DNA of 64,000 nt from Macrotis lagotis. Taxonomy: Eukaryota > Chordata > Mammalia > Peramelemorphia > Peramelidae. The notes beneath the pieces were generated by a model, which saw only the letters and a program-made list of their open reading frames with translations, had not been told where the DNA came from and made no database searches. Location: NCBI RefSeq assembly GCF_037893015.1, contig NC_133658.1:289607719-289671718 (forward strand), given 5' to 3'. The position numbers were made by a program, and so were the translations under genes. Numbering within the stretch: the stretch's first letter is position 1; every line of letters starts with the position of its first letter. Shown piece after piece: positions 11,701 through 22,200 of this stretch.

Positions 11701-14630
11701 TATGCCAAATGTTTTGCTTATTATTTTTCTCTGTCATCAGGGAAGGTTCAATCTCAATTGGGGTAGGGGTGGATGGGATTTTTTAATATTTAAGAAGTAA
11801 TTGTAATGGGAAGGGCATCAACAGACATTTAAAAAATAACCTTTGGTACTCTGAGACAAAATTGTAAATGCTTCCCCTTTGCTTTTGTTTTTGGTGCCTC
11901 TCATAGTTCATTCCTTGATGATCCCCCATATCACTCCAACTATCCACAAGTATACCAGAGGAGATTTTGACCCATAGACAAGACTTTTGTACAGATATCT
12001 CTTAGATTCTAGTTTTCTAATTGTTGCTGCTTCTCAATGCATAAAGTCCTTTGGGGTGAACTTACCCTACCATTTCTGAGTCTGCCATGCAACTCACCTC
12101 TGACCCTTGACTATCAACTCACCCCAGTCAAGAACTTCAAGTACATGGAGACCTCCTAGCCTACATTCCTAACACAATCACTTCTGGGGTGTCAGAGCTG
12201 CTTGTGGGTATGTTTGGGGCTCAGGTGAGGAGGCCCCTAGAATTACAAAACCAGATAGCTCCAGCTTAGGTTGAGGCCTGGCACTAGGTTCTGAAAGAGA
12301 CAAATAAACATGCAATGGGACTAGCTCCAGAGCCCAACCAAAGGTCTTATTAACAGATTTCCTTATCTTTGACCCCATTGGTCACAAAAATACAAAGCTC
12401 CTCCCTTTCCACCAAGCCTGCCTCAGTCCCTCCCAATGGTAGTTCCCTACTTCCTCCTTGTTTGACCTTGGGCAAATTACTTAACCTCAATTTCCTCATC
12501 TCTAAGATTCCAAAGGGGAGGAAATAGTCGATGTCTAAGTCTCTTCTAAGACTCCCACCCCATTCCATCCCATTCTATCCCACCCCAGATCTCTGGAGGG
12601 TGTGGCTGGCTGAGGAAACAGCCAGCTAAGCCAGCTCCCCTCCATTGTTTCTCCTGGAGGACTGCGTTCCCCAGTCCTGACTTCATCAGCCAAATGCTAA
12701 GGGTCCTGCTGGCTATGGGTGGATTCATCCAGCATGTAACTCAAGCTTGGGTTGGAGTGGCCCCACTGGGACCTGGAAGAGGTTAAAGCATCAGGATTTT
12801 GTCCAGTGGCCTCCTGAAGAGCCAAGAATGAGTATGAGTCTGGCAGTGTCTTCTTGATGACCTGCCAGACAACTCCACAACAAGGCTGACCTGAGAATGA
12901 ACAGGAAGCATCTTCCAGAAGGGCCCTGGCCACCCTTTCTAAGGAAGAAGGGCTATGATGGGGAGAGGGAATAGAATTGGCCAACTCATTTGGGGGAATC
13001 TAGGAGACACAGGATATGCCTAGAAACCTGAGAAGTTCCCTGCTTCCCCAAATAGCTAGTTTCTGGACATTACTGGACAACCAAAACAAACAGACAGGTA
13101 GGTTACTTGCCCCACATGCCTTGCCTTAACACACTGCCCAGCTCCAATTCCACAAACACCAGAGAGACAGATTATGGAGAATCGGTCCCAGTGGCACTGC
13201 AATTCATCATGAGGGTAAATTTATATACTGGGGGGATCAGATCTTTAAGAGAAAAGGGAAGTCTGTGTGGCATAGTTAAAAGATCTAGAACTTAAAACTA
13301 GCTGGGTGGTCCTAGATAAGTCAATTCACAAGTCTAAGATAAATCTTTTTATCTCTAAATTGGAGATATAAAAAAAGCATTATACTACCTTCCCTAGGAA
13401 AATTTTTGTTTAGAAAGCATTTTGCAAACCCTAAAGCACCATATCAATTCTAGACATTATTATTATAGTTTGAGAAGGTTTTCTTTCCTGGGGGGGGGGG
13501 TGTGTGTGTGGATATTACCATTTCTAAGCTAAAACCTTATTATTTCACTGAAATTATGCATGAGTCAGGCAATCTCCTCTCCCCAGATTAAACTCCCCAC
13601 TCTTCTTTAATGTGAAAAGGATTTCCTTATATAAATTCTGATTAAAGGAAGAAAAAAAGAAAACCTTTTTCTCTCATTCTTAACCTATAAGAGGAAATCC
13701 TTTTAAGAACTATGAATGAAGCTTAGAAGCCTGGAAGGGGGGGAGTCACGAATGGGTAGGGGAACAGGGACAAGAAGGGCTTCCAACATCTAGGAAACCA
13801 GAATATGCATTTAGTCCAAAAAGTCTAGTGAAAAGGGCCACAGTCTCAAAATAAGGAGAGCTGAGTTCTTTACCCAACTCAATGTGACCTTAGACAAGTC
13901 GTTTCACTTGACCCTCTGGATTTCTATTTTCCATCTGTTAAAAGGAACGGAACTAGATATCTTAAGGTTCCGTTCAGTTCTCATTTATTTTGCTCTAAAG
14001 TCCTATCCTGCCCTAACTTTCTATGATTTTATGACTTCGAAACTGACCAATAAGTCATTTGCTCTCAGGTTGGGAGTTTTTCTTCTGCAATTATGAGTTC
14101 CCTGACCAAAGAAAAGACAGAATCACACTCACCAACAAAGGGCTATCCCTGCCCCCACTTTTCTTGGTTAGAGATTAACAATTTGCAACCTGAAACTTCT
14201 CAGTGACCTTGAGCAAATTGGGAGAAAGCACTAACTTGTTTAGCTGAGGGTGAGAAAGAGTCAATTGGGAGGTATATTTAGAAAAGAAGGTGGAGGAACT
14301 TTTGGAAGAGGAGAGTCTGAACAGGGGGTGGGGAAAACACAGATCTATTCCAATCATGCTTAAGAGGACAATTAGAAGAGTAAAGGGGGAGGAAGGAGGG
14401 GAAAAAAGAGATCAATGAACTTTTGGGTTACAAATGTGGATGAAGGCAGATTCCAAACTTCTTTCTAGAGGGGACACAAATCTTTCCTAAGGGAAGGAAC
14501 AAATGAGATCGGGGAGAGGTTCCTGGGAAGCCGAGGTCATGGGGATCAAAATATACTCCCCAGTCCACGGTGTTTAGGATCCATCTGGGGAAGTTTCCCC
14601 GCCGGCCCGAGGCAGCCAATGCTTTCTTAC

Positions 14631-14692
14631 CCTGTTGATTTCCTCCAGCCTCCTCCCCTGCCGGGCTTTCAGCAAGCCGAAGGCTTTCCCTC
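14631..14692 (-). CDS. AIF1L: AIF1L coding exon 2
   Basis: AIF1L is the paralogue of AIF1/IBA1, a small EF-hand, actin-binding cytoplasmic protein linked to membrane ruffles. This 62-nt exon completes the glycine codon and encodes GGKAFGLLKARQGRRLEEIN plus R, against GGKAFGLLKARQERRLAEIN in human. It is bounded by a 3' splice site (CCACAG) and a donor (GTAAG) and ends in phase 0, as in human. The EF-hand exons are not in this window. Intron 1 is only 249 bp. Recognition is firm because this block is diagnostic of the AIF1 family and exon 1 matches AIF1L rather than AIF1. Confidence 0.93.
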
Positions 14693-14941
14693 CTGTGGAA
14701 AACAAAGGGGAGAGGGTCGTTTTTGAAGGGGGCGAGGAAGGTGCTCATTCCTCTCCTCCAGACTTCCCAGGCTGTAAAAAGCGAATTTGGAAAGCCTCGA
14801 GTGCGGGGCGTTGGAGGACTCCGGGGAGTGGTTTGGGGATAAGCAGGTGTTCCGAAGTAGGATGAAGGGAGGTGGCAGAGGATGGAGGGAGATGGAGAGG
14901 GGGGCGCCAGGACAACGGGGAGTCCGAAAGAGATCTCTTAC

Positions 14942-14984
14942 CTTGGAATCTCTTGCTCAGGGCAACAGACATGCCGAAATCCAT
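14942..14984 (-). CDS. AIF1L: AIF1L coding exon 1 with start codon
   Basis: Encodes MDFGMSVALSKRFQ plus the first base of a glycine codon, then donor GTAAGA. Human AIF1L begins MSGELSNRFQG, so the second ATG (14970-14972) gives a protein collinear with human (MSVALSKRFQG). The first ATG (14982-14984) is in frame, has a strong Kozak context (A at -3, G at +4), and would add four residues (MDFG). I annotate from the first ATG; the true start could be either. The exon sits inside the CpG island, with the 5' UTR continuing to its right. Confidence 0.9.
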
Positions 14985-15575
14985 CTTCCTGGCTCTCGGT
15001 GGGGAAGCTCCAGAGGAGAGCCAGAGGCGGCGGTGGCTGGGGGCAGCAGAAGGGCGGAGGGGCCGGCAGCGCGGCGGTCACACCCCCCAGCCGGTCCCCG
15101 CCCGCCCCTAGGCAGCCCGGCCTCTCTTGAATGCAACTATTATGTAGGACAACTGAGACAGCCCAGACCCTCTGCTGGAGAAAAGGGAAGAATGCAGAAA
15201 CCGGCCCAGCCCGCCTCAACCTGGACCTGTCCTCCTAGCCAGAGGGAGGTTTTAACCCTTGTCGGCCCACAAGCTGCACCCCCCCCCCCCAGCCCCCCAT
15301 CCTCCTCCCCACCCGCCACCACCATCAGAAGCCTCTGCAGAAGTCTTATACTCAAGCGAAGGTTACAGATTTGGTGAAAGATGAAGGTGAGCCTAGGGGA
15401 GTAAAACATACAGTGTCAAAGCAAATCTAGGATGGAATGCTGGTCCGGGAATCAGTCAAGGAGTGGGTGAGGGGACAGCTAGTCAAGACACTTCATCTTT
15501 CAACTCTGGGCATTTTTCTGGATGTTCTCCATTCTCACTACTGACCTACCTGGCTTCCTTTGTTGTTTATCCTTC

Positions 15576-15737
15576 TTTCTTTTTTTTTTAATTACGTTTT
15601 TGCAAGGCAAATGGGGTTAAGTGGCTTGCCCAAGGCCACACAGCTAAGTAATTATTAAGTGTTGGAGGTTGAATTTGAACTCAGGGCCTCCTGACTCCAG
15701 GGCCGGTGCTCTATCTATTGCACCACCTAGTTGCCCC
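15576..15737 (-). repeat. SINE, short marsupial tRNA-derived type
   Basis: Poly-T, 'GCAAGGCAAATGGGGTTAAG', 'TTGAATTTGAACTCAGGGCC', ending in 'GCACCACCTAGTTGCCCC'. Confidence 0.9.
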
Positions 15738-16149
15738 AGGACAGTGATTTCTTGATGGAACTCAAGATTGTTAACCACAGAAAGTTATGGAACTTCAAGG
15801 TTCCCATGACTCTAAGCTGAAAAATGTAATATAGACAATGTTCCCATTTTCTTAAATGCACAGAGGGAGTCAAGTGGTTCTTGAGTTGATATAAAGAGTT
15901 GTAGTCTGGAGAACAATCACCAGAACCAGTTTTGCCACTGGAACCATATTAGCTATGATATATGTAAGTATAAGGATTGTTCCATTTTTTTTGCATTTGT
16001 ATCATCAATACCATGTGTGTCATCAGGGTCTGGTGATTGAGTAGTAGGTGCTTAATAAATATTTTATGAATGAATGAATGAGAGACAATAATAAAGGTCT
16101 ACTTGATAGCCAAATCCAAAAAGATCATATCATTATATTTAGATACTGA

Positions 16150-16350
16150 TAGTAATGACTAACATTTATATAGTACTTTACAAATTTCAACTCATTTGAT
16201 CCTCAAAATAACCCTGAGAGGTAGGTGCTAATCTTTATCCACCTTTCACAGATGAGGAAATTGAGTCAGGAATGCCATTAAGTGACTTGCCCAGGTTACA
16301 CAGCTAATAAGTGTCTGGGACTAACTTTGAACTCAGGATTTCAAGATGAC
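16150..16350 (-). repeat. MIR-type SINE
   Basis: Reverse MIR with flank: 'TTTATATAGTACTTTACAAA', 'CACAGATGAGGAAATTGAGT', 'CACAGCTAATAAGTGTCTGG'. Confidence 0.7.
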
Positions 16351-16399
16351 TCCAGGTCCAACATTTTATATAAAATATACTCCCCAGCTAAAGGACAGC

Positions 16400-17070
16400 A
16401 ATCCTTTAGCTGCACCAGCCTTCATTGCAAGCAACTCCCTAGCTGACCTTCTTGTCTTTTTTTCATTCTAATCCTACACATATACTGATGGACTTAAATA
16501 TCATTTTTATCAGGTGGTGACCTGACTCAAAACTTCCTGTATTTTTATGTTTTGTCTTCCATGTCTGTAATTCTCTCCTTCCTCATTTCTCCTGGCTCAT
16601 CTGACTTCATTCTAATCCCAGTTAAAACCACCTTCCACAAGAAGCCTTTCGGATTCACCTTAATGCTAGTGCTTTGCCCGTGGTGATTTTCTCCAATTTT
16701 TATCCCCCATTAGTCTGTGGGCTCCTTGAGAGCAGGCATTATTATTATTATTATTATTTTTGGTCTTTCTTCATCTCCCCAGAGCTCAGCACTTAGTGGG
16801 AGTTTAATAAATGCTTGGGGGTTGTTTCCTGCTAGAACAATTCAAGCTCTCTCTGGTTTTTCAGTGACTTGATTCCCATTAAACTACCTCGTATTCTTTT
16901 ATTTACTTTTTATGTATTTTTTATATTTTTATATGTATATGCTGCCCCTCCTAACTGCCACTGAATAAAAGCTCTTTGAAGAAAGGCAATGTTTCATTTC
17001 TGTCTTGATATCCACAGAACCTAGGACTTAAAAGGCTCTTAATATATGCTTGTTGTTTGCTTGAAGGATA
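16400..17070 (+). repeat. L2 LINE 3' ends (two pieces)
   Basis: 16400-16830 carries 'CCACAAGAAGCCTTTCGGAT', 'GGGCTCCTTGAGAGCAGGCA' and 'TTTAATAAATGCTTGG', the classic L2 3' end, with an expanded (ATT)n at 16739-16760. A second diverged 3' end follows at about 16930-17070. Confidence 0.7.
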
Positions 17071-17152
17071 TGCATGTGCACATGTATACACTTCCCTAAC
17101 CCACCACAAAGCAGCCATGTCCCAATAAAACTCAAACATCCTTCTAATGTCT

Positions 17153-17158
17153 TTTATT
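17153..17158 (-). terminator. LAMC3: Possible LAMC3 polyadenylation signal
   Basis: AATAAA on the minus strand, about 2.0 kb after the LAMC3 stop. It is followed 20-60 nt on by GU-rich sequence (TGTTTGAGTTTTATT and CTTTGTGGTGGG). A second AATAAA lies at 16898-16903. Which one is used cannot be told from sequence; this is inference. Confidence 0.3.
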
Positions 17159-18588
17159 TCTAGATTAAACAGAAAGGCTTTACAGTATTGCTCAATCTCC
17201 AGACCAGATTCTAAGGTGTTGCCTTCAACTTGAAAAACCTTTGGGGATCTGAGGACCTTTCACTCCAAATATTACAAATCCATAGCTGGGAGGGAGGGAG
17301 GTACTTGAACACTCCATCTCTCTACTCTCTCCTACTGTGTGCCCCAGAATCCCTCCTTTTTAGCCTGTCACCAACCCCATGATCCTTCCTGCATCCATGC
17401 CATTCATTATCTGTTCCAAGTGTAGAGATCAGTATTGAAGGATCAAACACCTGACTAGCTGAACTGAGGAAGTGAGATCTTCTCTACATTGAAGAGATGC
17501 TGGAGTCAGCTTTTTTGTCTGCTGAGCTCAGGGACTCCACTCCTTTGGTTGCTTCATCGTGTGGCCTGCGGAGGATGGCTAATAAAGTCCAACAGGAAAC
17601 TAAGCTGCTGAGTCAAAAATCACTCCAGCTGATAGAAATTTCTGGGCTTCTGTTTACCCTCTAACCCAGGCCTGCTGTCTTCTTCCCTCCAAGGTGTAGG
17701 CAATTTGGAAATGAATTCCATGTGGCATCAGGTAGAAAAAGACCTCAATGCAATGGAAAGGACTGTAAGGGGAGAATTCCTTAGGAGGCTGTAATTAATT
17801 CCAAGAAACAAAAATTAAGGACCAGAATAAGCTAATAAAGAGAAACAAGACACTCAGAGGGAGGGAGGGGGAGAGAGACAAAGTCCTACAGATCTGCCTA
17901 AAGGGTCAAGCAATGGACTCAGGATCCTTTGGTTTCAAGTTCTACCATTGAGAAACCCCACATGCTTCTTTGGTTTCCTACTCTGTGAAATGGGTGTGGG
18001 GGAGCAGGAGTGGGGGAGACACTGATCTTATTCTGAATGGGAGTTAGAGAGCCAGGGGTGAAGAACTGAACAGGGGTGAGATTGAGGAACACACAGATCT
18101 CCCTAAATGCTGCAACCCAAGCTCCGGTGATCATCAGGAGCATTTACCCATTCTCCCAGCCCAAGGGAGGCAAGAACTCTGACAACTCATCACTGGACTC
18201 TTGAGAGCTGGAAACTATAAACAGTAACCTGTAGACTGGCAAGCAAAGTTCACCCAGCAGCATGAATGGATCACTGTATGGGGACAGGGTATGTGGTTAT
18301 GAGTGAGATGTCTGTCTCTGGGATTGTGCCATATGGATGGGTGTGCACACACATGCTTATGTATAGAGGGAGGAAAGAATAGGGAATATGATTCATGGGA
18401 TAGGAATGGGTGCCGGGGGCTATTTCTATATGTGTATATAGGAAGGAACCTATATATGTATATACAGTGCTATGGGTGTGAATATACTCAGTTGGATAGG
18501 ATGCAAGGCTACCCATAGACAAGTTGCTATGGGTATATGCATTTTACTCTGAATCCATGTGTGGCATAGTTGGAGAGACACTTGTTGG

Positions 18589-19330
18589 CATGAATGGTCA
18601 TGCAGTTGTAGGCATGTATTACAATGTATGCTAAGTGTGTACACATCAAAATGTGTGCATGCATGTTGTCACGGTTGAACATATTTGTGTGGCCACATGT
18701 TGGCACATGGGTGGACCTATGTGTTTGCTCATGAGTCTGTGTGTATCCTAGGGCATGGGCATGTGTGTGCATGGGGAAGCTTAGGTTGGGTTGTCACTGC
18801 CAGCTGGCACAACCCTCAGGTAGCCTGCGCAGAATGTCCTCCAGGTTCCGTTTGTCTGCCTGGATTTCCTTGAGGTCACTCTCTATGTCTTGGATCTGGA
18901 GCTCTTGCTGTTCTGCTTCCTGCTGTAGCAGGCTCAGTTTCCCCTGAAGGGACCCCTGGCATGAATGGTCATGCAGTTGTGGGCATGTATTACAAGGTAT
19001 GCTAAGTGTGTACACGTGGAAATGTGTGCATGTATGTTGTCACGGTTGAACATATTTGTGTGGCTACATGTTGGCACATGGGTGGACCTATGTGTTTACT
19101 CATGAGTCTGTGTGTGTCCATAGGGCATGGGCATGTGTGTGCATGGGGAAGCTTAGGTTGGGTTCTCACTGCCAGCTGGCACAACCCTCAGGTAGGCTGC
19201 GCAGAATGTCCTCCAGGTTCCGTTTGTCTGCCTGGATTTCCTTGAGGTCACTCTCTATGTCTTGGATCTGGAGCTCTTGCTGTTCTGCCTCCTGCTGTAG
19301 CAGGCTCAGTTTCCCCTGCAGGGACCCCTG
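18589..19330 (-). repeat. 371-bp tandem duplication over the LAMC3 terminal exon
   Basis: Two head-to-tail copies: 18589-18959 and 18960-19330. Each runs from 'CATGAATGGTCATGCAGTTG' to 'GGGACCCCTG'. By eye they differ at about 13 bases and one 1-bp indel (roughly 96% identity). The boundary shows a 'TGG' microhomology. The right-hand copy (19166-19330) is the 3' part of the real LAMC3 last exon plus its first 206 bp of 3' flank; the left-hand copy lies wholly beyond the stop codon. The duplicated flank is rich in TG and ATG words. Confidence 0.92.
18794..18958 (-). pseudogene. Partial duplicate of LAMC3 terminal exon
   Basis: This copy re-encodes the last 53 or so residues of LAMC3, from GSLQGKLSLLQQEAEQQELQ through to ...LPEGCASWQ and a TGA stop, with the frame still open. 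Against the real exon I count three coding differences: two synonymous and one Ser-to-Arg (ILRRLPEGC here, ILRSLPEGC in the gene). It lies after the true stop, so it would be 3' UTR in a normal transcript. A CAG sits exactly at its left junction, but splicing exon 27 to it would be out of phase, and there is no good pyrimidine tract. I consider it a non-coding remnant unless transcripts show otherwise. Confidence 0.8.
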
Positions 19331-19416
19331 TCCATCCAGGCGCTGCCTCAGTGGCTCCAACTTCTCCTCTGTCTCATTCAGGGCTGAGGTTAGTGCTTGA
19401 TGAGTGTCCAGCTTCC
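19166..19416 (-). CDS. LAMC3: LAMC3 last coding exon (coiled coil C-terminus, stop)
   Basis: Enters in phase 1 after CCCTAG. Encodes GKLDTHQALTSALNETEEKL and then the heptad-rich tail to ILRSLPEGCASWQ and TGA. Human gamma-3 has LDTHQAP..ALNET and LPENCASWQ in the same places. The cysteine six residues from the end is the conserved interchain position. The 3' 165 nt are duplicated in tandem just downstream. The preceding intron (19417-20613) holds an AT-rich imperfect palindrome (19657-19745), a degraded MAR-type SINE at 20170-20345, and little else. Confidence 0.95.
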
Positions 19417-20169
19417 CTAGGGTGGAGGGAGGGAAGAACAAACTATCTCAGATCTCCCAACCCAGAGCCCCAAGTGTTCCTGCTTATCATTCTGTGGGGT
19501 CAGCAGCTCCAGGATGGCCAGGACCATTCCCCTTCTGAGCAGGCACTCTTTAGCTGGAGTTTGTTTTCAAACTATAGCTCTTAATGAAAGAACTTGTTGT
19601 CTCCCTCCTCCATTTTTTTAGGTCTGGATCTCTCTGCAGAATCACATTCAACCTTGACATTTACATATAGGATATGCATGACATATATTATACATCTTAT
19701 TTTAAGATGTATTAAGACATCTTATACATATCCTATATGTAAATGTCTCTCTTCAGGGCGATTGTTGAGGGGAGGGACTGTACCATTCATTATCTGTCCC
19801 TCCTTAGTTTCCAACACAGGACCTTGAATATGGATGGATTGGATAGTATGGTATGGAATTTAATCCTGAAAAAAATGCTAAGCAAGAGACAAGTGGGCTA
19901 GTAGAATAAGAGCTGGCCTCTAAATTAGGTTCATCTGCATGTTAGTCCTGCCTTAGATACATATGGGCTGTGTGGCCCTGGGTATGCCAGTTTGCATGTT
20001 AAGGCTCTATTCAATTCTCTGAGGTCAGCAGATATAGATCTGCATTAGGAGAGAGAATTTCTTCACCTGGAGTTTCTTGGTCCTTAAATTCTTATTGCAC
20101 CATACTATCTCTCTATGAAGTCTCCCCTGACCATCCCAGGTCACCAGAATCTCTCACTCTTCAAGACCC

Positions 20170-20345
20170 TATTTGGAATTTTCTTGGAAAAGATGCCATT
20201 TCCTTCTCCAGCTCATATTATAGAAGAGAAAACTGAGACAGAGTTAAGTGACTTGCCCAGGGTCACACAGCTTATAAGTAAATGAATTCAAGGAGATGAG
20301 TCTTCCTAACTTCAGCTAGCTCTATTGTGCCACCTAGCTGCCTTA
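20170..20345 (-). repeat. SINE, long MAR1-like type, degraded
   Basis: Reverse orientation: 'GCCATTTCCTTCTCCAGCTC', 'TTAAGTGACTTGCCCAGGGT', ending in 'GTGCCACCTAGCTGCC'. Confidence 0.6.
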
Positions 20346-20613
20346 TCTCCCTCCTTTACCCTCCTTCATTTCCGAGTATCTTTTTATACCACCCATTGGG
20401 CACTTAACATACATACCACTTTGTGAATGATTTTGTCATGAGGCTTATTCCATTTTTCCTCTAAACTATAATCCCAGTGAGGGCAGGGATTAAGTCTTCT
20501 CTATCTCCCAACAGTATTAAGCAGAGTGTATTTATTTAAAAAAGATTTTTTAGCGGTGAGGAAGCCCGCCATGGGAGACAGAGGAGAAGGTGCCCTAAGG
20601 ACACAGTTCTTAC

Positions 20614-20713
20614 CCAATCTAGTAAGCAGGACAGATAAGATCTTGATATCCATCTCCAGGGAGATCCGGGCTTCCCTTATATTTCTTTCCACCTTGTTCA
20701 ACCCAGTCCCTAC
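20614..20713 (-). CDS. LAMC3: LAMC3 coding exon (coiled coil)
   Basis: 100 nt, phase 0 to 1. Encodes VGTGLNKVERNIREARISLE and then MDIKILSVLLTRLG, matching human VGAGLSEMEQQIRESRISLE and the LLARLG that follows. Acceptor TTTTGGAAG with a CT-rich tract upstream; donor GTAAGA. Confidence 0.95.
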
Positions 20714-20719
20714 CTTCCA

Positions 20720-22200
20720 AAAGAGACAGATGAGGTACATGAATCACCTACTCTGTGCTAAGTGATGGGGCTACCAAAAAAGAAGCAAAAAATGATTCTT
20801 ATTATCAAGGAGCTCATAATTTATTGGGGAGACAATAAGCAAACAAATTTGTACAAACTATAAGCAGGGAAAAACAGGAATTAAACAACAACAGAGAAGG
20901 TACTAGAATTAAGAGAGAATGAGTAAAACTTTCTATACCAGTAGGATTTTTGTTGGAACTTGAGGAAGTCAGTGGAGATAGAGTATTTTGTTCAAAGAAC
21001 AATAAAGAGGACAATATGACTGAACTGAAGAGTATGTGTGGGAAGAAAAGGGAATGTAATGTGTAAGAATCCTGGAAAGGTGTGTGGGTGGGAACTTGGG
21101 GAAAAGAAGGGAGAATAGTTTATTAAGGACTTTGAATGCCATTTTGAAAATTTTTTATTTAATATTGGAGTTACTAAGGAATCATTGTAGTTTACTGAGT
21201 AGGAGAGTGACATAGTTGAACCCGCAGTTTAGGAAAATCACTTTGTGGCAAAGAATTAGAAATTCTTTCAATTTAGGAATGGCTGAACATATTGTGATAT
21301 ATGATTGTGATGGAACACTATTGTTCTATAAGAAATCATGAGGGAATGGGACTTCAGAATAGCCTGGAAAGACTTGCAAGAACTAATGCTGAGTGAAGTG
21401 AACAGAACCAGAACATTACACATTAACAGAAATATTGGATGGTGATCAGCTTTGGTAGACTTATTCATTTCATCAGTATAATAAACAGAGACAATTCTAA
21501 GACTTGTGATGGAAAACACTATCCAACTGTGGAGTTTAAATGTGTACCAAAGCTTACTATCTTCAATTTATAAAAAATGTCTTATGTACTATGTTTTTTC
21601 CCCTCTCCATTGTTTTTCTCCATTTTGATTTGATTCTTCTCTTTTACAACATAACTAACATGGATCTATGTTTAGCATGATTATACATGCATGGCCTATG
21701 TTAGATTGCCTTCTGTCAGGGGGGAGGGAGAAGGATGGAAGGGAGAGAGAAAAATGTAAAACTCAAAACCTTGCAAAAAATGATTTTTAAAAATTACTGT
21801 TCCATGTAGTTGGGAAAAATAAGTAATTGTTTTTAAAAAAAAACAAAGGAAAATTACTTCAGCAGTAGAATGGAGGGAGGATTGGAATGGGGAAAGATGA
21901 AGTAAGCAGACCCATCAGCAGCCTATCACAATGATCCAAGCATGAGGGGATGAGGTCATGCTTCAGTGTGGTGGCAGTGTCAGAGGAGAGTAGGGGCTTA
22001 TCCAAAAGATATTGCAATGGTCAAATCAGTAGGTCTTGGCAACATATTGAATATGAGGGGCGAGAGAAGAAAAAGTGACACCTAGAATGAGAGCCTGGGA
22101 GATGGGAGGGTGGTAATGCCCTCAAGAGTAATAGGGAAGATGGTGGGGGGTCTTTACAGAAAAGACAATGAGCTCTGTTTTGGAAATGTAGAATTTAAGA
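20720..22200 (+). repeat. Ancient interspersed repeat, family unresolved, split by an L1
   Basis: Flanking pieces 20720-21243 and 21847-22200 read as one element once the L1 at 21244-21846 is removed: 'CTGAGTAGGAGAGTGACATA', 'GAAAATCACTT', then 'GGAGGATTGGAATGGGGAAA' and 'TGGTGGCAGTGTCAGAGGAG'. These phrases are common in marsupial and other mammal genomes, but I cannot name the family. Related fragments occur near 24240-24490, 31060-31104 with 31366-31440, 59700-59800 and 62020-62560. Confidence 0.55.
21244..21846 (+). repeat. L1 LINE 3' end, 5'-truncated
   Basis: 'AATGCTGAGTGAAGTGAACA', 'TTACAACATAACTAACATGG', a G-rich run and 'AAAATGTAAAACTCAAAACC', then an A-rich end. Flanked by a 13-bp target-site duplication, aggaaaatcactt (21231-21243) and aggaaaattactt (21847-21859), so it is a complete truncated insertion. 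It lies in the LAMC3 intron between the exons at 20614 and 22426. Confidence 0.85.

Larger units (their letters stand above)
1..14630 (-). other. AIF1L: AIF1L intron 2 (3' part beyond window)
   Basis: This stretch lies downstream of the AIF1L exon 2 donor. I searched the minus strand for the next AIF1L exons (EF-hand region around 'EFLCDQKYSDEENL' and 'EFDLNNEGEID' in human) and found none, so I infer that it is all intron 2. It holds the SINEs, MIRs and L1-like fragment listed separately. The pieces at 874-2030, 4930-6570, 6970-7750, 8510-9580, 9760-11000 and 11710-14560 are otherwise mostly unremarkable AT-rich or mixed sequence with scattered MIR traces (for example 12440-12550, 13265-13470 and 13840-14040). 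No open frame there looks like a conserved protein. Confidence 0.6.
14560..15130. promoter_or_regulatory. AIF1L: CpG island, AIF1L promoter region
   Basis: The only CpG-dense stretch in the window: dozens of CpGs in about 570 bp, against an otherwise CpG-poor background. It spans both AIF1L exons. On the minus strand a GC-box-like run (GGGGCGGGCGGGGAC) lies at 15095-15109, about 110 bp upstream of the AIF1L start codon. No TATA box is evident at the expected spacing. I infer a broad, TATA-less promoter for AIF1L; the transcription start is not resolved. Confidence 0.8.
15131..18588. other. Intergenic / LAMC3 3' UTR interval
   Basis: Separates AIF1L from the LAMC3 stop codon. It contains a SINE, L2 3' ends, a MIR and a possible LAMC3 polyadenylation site, listed separately. 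17200-18270 holds no recognised gene or repeat, apart from a purine-rich patch near 17850-17880. 18300-18580 is TG/TA-rich with many short palindromic 'ATGTGTGCAT'-like words. No conserved open frame was recognised. Confidence 0.5.

Noticed and set aside
1-14560. Remaining AIF1L exons (EF-hand part)
   Set aside because: Searched the minus strand by eye for the conserved EF-hand region sequences; none found. They most likely lie left of the window.
14787-15377. 196-residue plus-strand frame in the CpG island
   Set aside because: Long frames are expected by chance in GC-rich sequence. It runs antisense to AIF1L exon 1, has low-complexity Pro/Arg/Ser composition, and matches no family I know.
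17200-17900. Possible retroviral LTR in the LAMC3-AIF1L interval
   Set aside because: No paired LTR ends, primer-binding site or retroviral coding sequence could be supported here or elsewhere in the window.
18794-19015. Copied LAMC3 tail considered as an alternative coding terminal exon
   Set aside because: The only AG at its junction would join out of phase with the preceding exon (which ends in phase 1) and lacks a pyrimidine tract. Kept as a partial duplicate, not as CDS.
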